In this document: piece after piece, positions 59,219 through 64,000 of the stretch
How the letters are laid out: every line of letters starts with the position of its first letter
Position numbering within the stretch: the stretch's first letter is position 1
Origin: DATCJA01 sp963734635
GTDB lineage: Bacteria; Acidobacteriota; Vicinamibacteria; Vicinamibacterales; UBA2999
Reading direction: 5' to 3'
Length of the DNA stretch: 64,000 nt
Assembly: GCA_963734635.1 (NCBI GenBank)
Contig: CAVTIA010000006.1
Span: 124,001-188,000, forward strand
Translations under genes and position numbers: made by a program
Notes under the pieces: model-generated
The model's input: the letters and a program-made list of their open reading frames with translations, nothing else
Told to the model about the DNA's origin: nothing
Databases searched by the model: none

Positions 59219-60025
59219 CTAGCCATTCCGCCGGCGACCTGCGATCGCGGCGAGTGGCACCCCGGCGGCCAATAGCGCGACGGCCGCGGGCCCGGCAGGC
59301 AGGTCGAGGTAGAACGACGCTGCCAGACCCAGACACGGCAGCCCCATTCCCAAGCCTGCGGCCGTCGCGAAGACCGCGCGCACACTTGTCGTCAGCAGCA
59401 GAGCCCCCATCGCAGGCAGCGTCAGGAGAGCGAACGTGAGTAGCGCGCCAATGTGTTGAACCGCGGTTGCCGCCGCCAGGCCCACCAGAAGATTCAACAG
59501 CAGCAGCCAGCGATGCGTGCTTACGCCCGCCACGAGAGCGGCTTCCGGATCGAAAGTCGCCAGCAGGAACCGCTGTGTGAACAGAATGTGGACTGCGATC
59601 GTCAGAACCGCAATGCCGGCAAGGGCCACGGCATGGCCGGCGCTCACGGCCAGGAGGTTACCGAAGAGCAGGTGCATGGTATCCGCGTCCGCGGCGGCGG
59701 CATACGCCAGAACGAGAACGGTCGCCGACGAAGCCGCCGCGTACGCCCACCCGATGATTGATTCGTTGGGGACGCGTTGCGACGTCGAAATGGCACCAAG
59801 GCCGACGGCCGTGACGAGCGCCGCCGCGACCGACGGAAGCTCTGGTTGCCACCCGAAAAGGTGTGCGAGTGCGCCGCCTGCCGTCGCCGCGTTGGCAAGC
59901 ACGAGGCCCAGGAACACGACCCGGCGGGTCACGAGATATACGCCGATCACGCCTAGCGATGCGCCTGCCGATACCGCCGCCACAAGCGCCAGGCGCATGA
60001 ACACCGGCTCGAACATTGAGAACAT
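59219..60025 (-). CDS. Metal ABC transporter permease (ZnuB/MntB type)
   Basis: 268 residues with eight or so membrane segments: SAGASLGVIGVYLVTRRVVFLGLVLANAATAGGALAHLFGW at the front and VQHIGALLTFALLTLPAMGALLLTTS in the family core. It lies nine bases after the ATPase gene. It forms the inner-membrane channel for zinc or manganese; no solute-binding protein gene is visible here. Confidence 0.9.
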   Translation of the reverse strand: MFSMFEPVFMRLALVAAVSAGASLGVIGVYLVTRRVVFLGLVLANAATAGGALAHLFGWQPELPSVAAALVTAVGLGAISTSQRVPNESIIGWAYAAASSATVLVLAYAAAADADTMHLLFGNLLAVSAGHAVALAGIAVLTIAVHILFTQRFLLATFDPEAALVAGVSTHRWLLLLNLLVGLAAATAVQHIGALLTFALLTLPAMGALLLTTSVRAVFATAAGLGMGLPCLGLAASFYLDLPAGPAAVALLAAGVPLAAIAGRRRNG

Positions 60026-60033
60026 GTCGCACC

Positions 60034-60873
60034 CTATCTAGTCACGACGAGCGTGCGTTGTCCCGCCACCACACCCAGCCGAACGGGTACGCCGTACAGC
60101 AGCCGAAGGCGATCCTCGCGCAGCACCTCGTCCACGGCGCCACTGAGAATCCTGTCCGCGCCAAGCAGCATGATCGAGGTGGCCAGATTCAGCACAAGCG
60201 GAAGCATGTGCGTGACCAGGAGGATGGTGACGCCTGCGCGACGATTGAGGTCTCGAAGAAACTCGATCATGCCTGCCTCGCTGGCGATGTCCATTCCCGC
60301 CGTCGGTTCGTCGAGCACGAGCAGGTCGGGCTCTACCACGAGCGCCCGCGCCAGCAGAACCCTCTGTTGCTGTCCGCCCGATAGGCTTCGAAAGCGCTGA
60401 GGGGCGAGCGCCTGGGCATCGACCTGCGCCAGCGCGCGGCCGGCGGCCTCGTAATCGGCCCGACTGCGCCGGGACAGCGCGCCCGCGCGGGCGCTTCGGC
60501 CGAGCAGGACCACATCGAGCGCGGTCAGCGGAAGGATGGTGTCGAGCCGTTCACGCTGGGGCACGTAACTGACAGTCAGATTCGGGTCGCGCCTCAGCTG
60601 TCCACGAAGCGGCGGCAGCAGGCCGAGGATCGTTCGTAGCAGTGTCGTCTTTCCGGATCCGTTGGGTCCGACGATGCCAAGGATCGCGCCGCGTTCGATA
60701 TCAAATGAGAGATCACGGAAGAGCACCCGGCTGCGGTACCCGAGCGTGACACCCCGCGCGGTCACAATCGGGCTTCGTTCTCGGCTGACGGTAGTCCGGG
60801 GATCAATCCCGACCTCATTCTCCGGCTCAGTGAGAGCAGGAACCGAAAGCGCCACTCGGCTATCCAGACGCAT
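60034..60873 (-). CDS. Metal ABC transporter ATP-binding protein (ZnuC/MntA type)
   Basis: About 280 residues: Walker A GPNGSGKTTLLRTILG, Q-loop SYVPQRERLD, signature LSGGQQQRVLLARAL, Walker B DLLVLDEPTAG, H-loop LLVTHMLPL. The first 40 residues before VTARGVTLGYRSRVLF are extra and low-complexity, so the true start may be further in. It drives the permease encoded next. Confidence 0.92.
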   Translation of the reverse strand: MRLDSRVALSVPALTEPENEVGIDPRTTVSRERSPIVTARGVTLGYRSRVLFRDLSFDIERGAILGIVGPNGSGKTTLLRTILGLLPPLRGQLRRDPNLTVSYVPQRERLDTILPLTALDVVLLGRSARAGALSRRSRADYEAAGRALAQVDAQALAPQRFRSLSGGQQQRVLLARALVVEPDLLVLDEPTAGMDIASEAGMIEFLRDLNRRAGVTILLVTHMLPLVLNLATSIMLLGADRILSGAVDEVLREDRLRLLYGVPVRLGVVAGQRTLVVTR

Positions 60874-60895
60874 ACGCACCTATCCGCGTCTCAGA

Positions 60896-60909
60896 GCAAC
60901 GGACGCGCC
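60896..60909 (-). promoter_or_regulatory. Possible sigma-54-type promoter of the metal transporter
   Basis: The minus strand reads GGCGCGTCCGTTGC, GG-N10-GC with TTGC; 23 bp before the start at 60873. TGCGAAGAATTCCC at 60991-61004, the same 14 bases as near 48593, lies about 89 bp upstream. Confidence 0.35.
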
Positions 60910-60956
60910 AACGGTGCCGCCACGTTCCTCAACACCGTTCCTCACCCGGACGCCAG

Positions 60957-60970
60957 GGAACCATGTTGCA
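60957..60970 (+). promoter_or_regulatory. Possible sigma-54-type promoter of the lactate dehydrogenase gene
   Basis: GGGAACCATGTTGC, GG-N10-GC with TTGC, 45 bp before the ATG at 61015. The activator-like site at 60991 would lie downstream of it, which is atypical. Confidence 0.35.
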
Positions 60971-61014
60971 ACGCTGAAAATCCGTTATCCTGCGAAGAAT
61001 TCCCCGACTTCGGC

Positions 61015-62029
61015 ATGGACGACCCGCAGGAGCCCACCTTGCGCGTTGCGTTTTTCAGCACACACCCTTTCGACCGAGAGTCGTTCGACGAGGCCAACGC
61101 TCGGCATCGGCACGACCTGCATTGTTTCGATGCGCGATTGAGCCTTGCCACTACCGTGCTGGCTCGAGGCTTTCCTGCCGTCTGCGCATTCGTCAACGAT
61201 CAGCTGGACGCAACCGTGCTCATGGCGCTGGCGGAAGGAGGCACGCGCATGATTGCCCTGCGTTCCGCCGGCTTCAATCATGTCGACGTCGGCAAGGCCA
61301 AGGAGCTCGGCCTGACGGTGTCGCGCGTGCCTGCCTACTCCCCGCACGCTGTCGCCGAGCACACCATTGCGCTGATCCTCGCGCTGAACCGCAAAATCCA
61401 CCGCGCGTACGCCCGTGTCCGCGAAGGAAACTTTGCGTTGGATGGTCTACTTGGGTTCGATCTGGTCGATCGAACCGTCGGCGTTGTCGGCACCGGCAGG
61501 ATCGGCGCGGTCGTCGCCCGCATCCTGACGGGCTTCGGATGCCACGTGCTGGCTCACGACCTCGCGCCAAACCCGGACTGCCAGGCGATGGGCGTCGAAT
61601 ATGTGTCGATCGACGCGATCTGGACCCGGGCCGACATCATCACGCTGCACACGCCGCTGACGCCCGACACGCGACACATGGTCGATGCAAAGGCCATCGC
61701 CGTGATGAAACGTGGCGTCATGATCATCAACACGGGCCGCGGTGCCCTCGTCGATACGCCGGCCCTGATCGTCGCTCTGAAGGAAGGGCACAGTCGGCCA
61801 TCTGGGTCTCGACGTGTACGAGGAGGAGGAACAGTTGTTCTTCCAGGATCTCTCGTCGCACGTCATTCAAGACGATGTGTTCGCGCGGTTGTTGACGTTC
61901 CCGAACGTGCTGGTCACGGCACATCAGGCATTCTTCACTCGCGAGGCACTGCAGGGCATCAGCACAACGACACTGGACAATATTTCCGCATTCGAACAGG
62001 GGCGTCGCAGCGGAAACGAGTTGTGGTGA
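61015..62029 (+). CDS. D-lactate dehydrogenase (2-hydroxyacid family), frame broken near 61800
   Basis: About 338 residues. Substrate Arg in ALRSAGFNHVDV, NAD fold VGVVGTGRIGAVVARILTGFGCHVLAHD, INTGRGALVDT, then after the break LGLDVYEEEEQLFFQDLSSHVIQDDVFARLLTFPNVLVTAHQAFFTREALQ with the catalytic His in TAHQAF. This end is the LdhA-type fermentative lactate dehydrogenase signature. It reduces pyruvate to D-lactate in the cytoplasm, which fits an oxygen-limitation role. Confidence 0.92.
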
Positions 62030-62039
62030 GTGAGACAGG

Positions 62040-63227
62040 TTAGTTGGCGCGCGGGGTGAGGCGGGCGCCATCGGTGAGCGTGTCGGGAGGATGAAGCACG
62101 ACCGCTTGACCTGCTTCGAGGCCGCCGACAATCTCCCCATCTTCGTTATTCCGTTGTCCCAGCTCCACGATCCGCAGCCGAGCTCGATCATCCTCCACGA
62201 CGAATGCAGCCCAATCGTTCCCCAGACGGAACAGTGCTCCCACTGGCACCTTCAGGACGTCGTCTTCCTGCCATACCACGACCCGCACCTCGACGCGGTA
62301 CGCGTCACCCAACGAGCGGGCGGCCGCGACGGGCTCTTCGAAATCGATGATGACGTTCACGCGCTGCTCCTCGACGCCGAGAGCCGAGACCTTCATGAAC
62401 CCGGAAGGCTCCACGCGGCGCACGTGCGCGCGGAGTGCATGCCTGCCACCCCATTGCTCGATCAAGACCGGGCTGCCAGGCGACACCTGGACGGCGTCGG
62501 TCGAGAGCAGATCGGCGACGATTTCGAGACGCTCCGGGTCGCCGATCTCCAGCAACGGCTCGCCAGAGGGCACCATCGATTCGCTCTCGCGGAGCCGCCT
62601 CAGAACGACGCCATCGACTGGTGCGACGACATCGACAGTGCGGCCGGTTGGCGGGGGCGCCTCGAGGCGTGCACGAGCCAGTCGCAGTTCCTGCTCCGAC
62701 CTGGCGACGGCAAAGTCCGCCGCCCGAAACGCACTCTCCGCATTCTTCACGGCTGTCTCTGCAACCTCGAGGTCCTCACGAGCGGTCGCGCCCGCCTCAG
62801 CCAACCGTTCCTGGCGCTGCAGCGACGAGCGCGCGCGCGCAAGTGTTGCGGCCGCGCGATCGCGCTCGGCTTGAGCTTGTCCGACCGCCGCTCGCGCTGC
62901 ATCGACGGCTGCGGTCAATTCGGCGCGGGCGCGCGGATCGAGGAGGGGCGCCTCGGCCGGCACGAGCCGCGCGACGATCGTCTTGCCGCGCACCACCGGA
63001 TCGCCGGGCTCGAGTTCGATACGCTCCAATCGGCCAGCGACAGGCGCTGAGACGACGAATCGGTCGCGCACGCGGGTCTCCCCCTCTTCGTCGATCGTCA
63101 CTTGCATCGGTCCTCGCTCGACATGCGTCACGTCGACTTCGGTGGCTTCGGGCCACAGGGCCGTCGCCGCAATTGCTGCCACGACGAGGACGACGGCCAC
63201 GAGTCGGGTGTGCTTCCAGATCCTCAC
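62040..63227 (-). CDS. Efflux periplasmic adaptor (HlyD/RND or MacA type)
   Basis: 395 residues from GTG 63227, just past the permease stop, with GGGAG upstream. An N-terminal membrane anchor (LVAVVLVVAAIAATALW) is followed by a lipoyl-like half (VSAPVAGRLERIELEPGDPVVRGKTIVARL), a long alpha-hairpin (residues about 95-165, rich in Ala and Arg), the second half (VDVVAPVDGVVLRRLRESESMVPSGEPLLEIGD) and beta-barrel. It would link the inner-membrane exporter to an outer-membrane channel. Confidence 0.88.
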   Translation of the reverse strand: MRIWKHTRLVAVVLVVAAIAATALWPEATEVDVTHVERGPMQVTIDEEGETRVRDRFVVSAPVAGRLERIELEPGDPVVRGKTIVARLVPAEAPLLDPRARAELTAAVDAARAAVGQAQAERDRAAATLARARSSLQRQERLAEAGATAREDLEVAETAVKNAESAFRAADFAVARSEQELRLARARLEAPPPTGRTVDVVAPVDGVVLRRLRESESMVPSGEPLLEIGDPERLEIVADLLSTDAVQVSPGSPVLIEQWGGRHALRAHVRRVEPSGFMKVSALGVEEQRVNVIIDFEEPVAAARSLGDAYRVEVRVVVWQEDDVLKVPVGALFRLGNDWAAFVVEDDRARLRIVELGQRNNEDGEIVGGLEAGQAVVLHPPDTLTDGARLTPRAN

Positions 63228-63229
63228 AG

Positions 63230-64000
63230 CTACTCCCGGACTTTCAGCACGGCAACCAGATCGAGGCGATCCAACTGGCGCCGGACGATGAGTCCCGACA
63301 CCACTGCCGCACCGATAATCCCGAGACACGCCCACGCGACGGCTTGGCGCGATACGTAGAGCGGAAAACGGTAGACCTCACTCTGGACCGTTTGCACGAT
63401 GGCTGCCGACAGGCCATAGCCGAATAGCCAACCGACCGGAAGCGCGGCAAGCGTCAGCAGCGCCAGCTCGCCCATCAGGATCAGCGAGATTTCCGCTCGG
63501 GTGAAGCCAAGGACGCGCAGGCTGGCCAATTCGTGGCTGCGCTCGGACAACGAGACACGAGCCGCGTTGTAGACGACGCCGAACGCGATGACGCCGGCGA
63601 AGAGGAGGTTGATGAAGATCGTCAGGTTCATGTTCGCGGCCATCGTGTCGCGGAAGCTCTGAAGAACCGCCCGTTTGAAGCCGGCGCCGGCCACCGTCGG
63701 CAGCAGCTTGAGTTCCCTCGACAATGTGGCCTCCTGGGCCGAATCGACGAGCAGAAGTGCACCGGATGTGACATCGCCTTCCCGCATCATCGCGTGCAAC
63801 GAGGCCATATCCATATACACCGAAAGCCCGAGCACATCGTCCACGAGACCTGCGACGGCCACACGACGGACGGGACGAACCCCTTCGAGCACCTCGATCA
63901 TGACTTCGTCGCCAAGCGCCACACCGAGCACGTCTGCGAGCGTCCTGGAAATCACCACGCCGGCCGGTGGCACGCGGATCACGCGCCCTGCCTGATCGAC
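63230..64000 (-). CDS. ABC transporter permease of the FtsX/MacB type, N-terminus off the window
   Basis: The visible 256 codons end with the FtsX domain: NLTIFINLLFAGVIAFGVVYNAARVSLSERSHELASLRVLGFTRAEISLILMGELALLTLAALPVGW and AWACLGIIGAAVVSGLIVRRQLDRLDLVAVLKVRE. The front is the periplasmic part (SVYMDMASLHAMMREGDVTSGALLLVD). With the adaptor it forms an ABC-type export system; substrate unknown. The gene continues past position 64000. Confidence 0.88.
   Translation of the reverse strand, partial: VDQAGRVIRVPPAGVVISRTLADVLGVALGDEVMIEVLEGVRPVRRVAVAGLVDDVLGLSVYMDMASLHAMMREGDVTSGALLLVDSAQEATLSRELKLLPTVAGAGFKRAVLQSFRDTMAANMNLTIFINLLFAGVIAFGVVYNAARVSLSERSHELASLRVLGFTRAEISLILMGELALLTLAALPVGWLFGYGLSAAIVQTVQSEVYRFPLYVSRQAVAWACLGIIGAAVVSGLIVRRQLDRLDLVAVLKVRE

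Overview
The window is GC-rich bacterial chromosome, read as a stress, anaerobic-respiration and redox island. Two large TonB-dependent receptors with N-terminal carboxypeptidase-like domains (one of the long Oar type), many universal stress proteins, BON and CBS-domain proteins and a MASE1 histidine kinase point to Acidobacteriota, perhaps Vicinamibacteria; this is inference from gene content, not from a marker gene. No rRNA, tRNA, CRISPR array, transposase or phage gene was recognised. Layout: 1-3.6 kb, PRPP synthetase (partial), a phosphoribosyltransferase, a fused alpha/beta hydrolase, remnants of a P-type ATPase and a dihydrolipoyl acyltransferase, and an acyl carrier protein. 3.6-16.7 kb, thioredoxin 2, universal stress proteins, BON and CBS proteins, an MgtC/DUF4010 membrane protein, Hsp20, a DUF2383 protein, a SnoaL-like lipoprotein, a flavin monooxygenase and a TonB receptor. 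16.7-23.2 kb, a multihaem electron conduit (MtrB/PioB-like barrel, DmsE/MtrA-like decahaem cytochrome, NapC/NirT-like cytochrome, two small cytochromes c). 23.4-27.5 kb, zinc ribbon, BON, flavodoxin, Yip1-like, ZIP transporter, outer-membrane barrel. 27.5-36.7 kb, formate dehydrogenase and a DabA/DabB inorganic-carbon transporter with a third NuoM/NuoN-like gene and a divergent ArsR regulator. 36.8-52.7 kb, two histidine kinases, a response regulator, a sigma-70 family factor, a ferritin/VIT protein, more CBS and stress proteins and a TauE exporter. 52.7-64 kb, an Oar-like receptor, a GNAT/acyl-CoA synthetase fusion, a metal ABC transporter, a D-lactate dehydrogenase and part of an ABC/RND-type exporter. 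The strongest unexplained signal is regulatory. About twenty gaps hold sequences of sigma-54 form (GG-N10-GC, several close to TGGCAC-N5-TTGC), and most have, about 60-115 bp upstream, a degenerate palindrome around TGCGAAATATTTCGCA (core GAA-N4-TTC). This suggests one enhancer-binding protein controlling the universal stress, CBS, BON, Hsp20, cytochrome, sigma-factor and acetyltransferase genes; no such activator is encoded here. A second general point: many genes are broken by one-base indels while both sides keep family motifs, so the sequence probably carries indel errors. Such loci are given as one gene with the breaks noted. A few places (about 2.87, 3.27, 9.6, 36.6 and 42.1-42.4 kb) are truncated gene pieces of a different kind.
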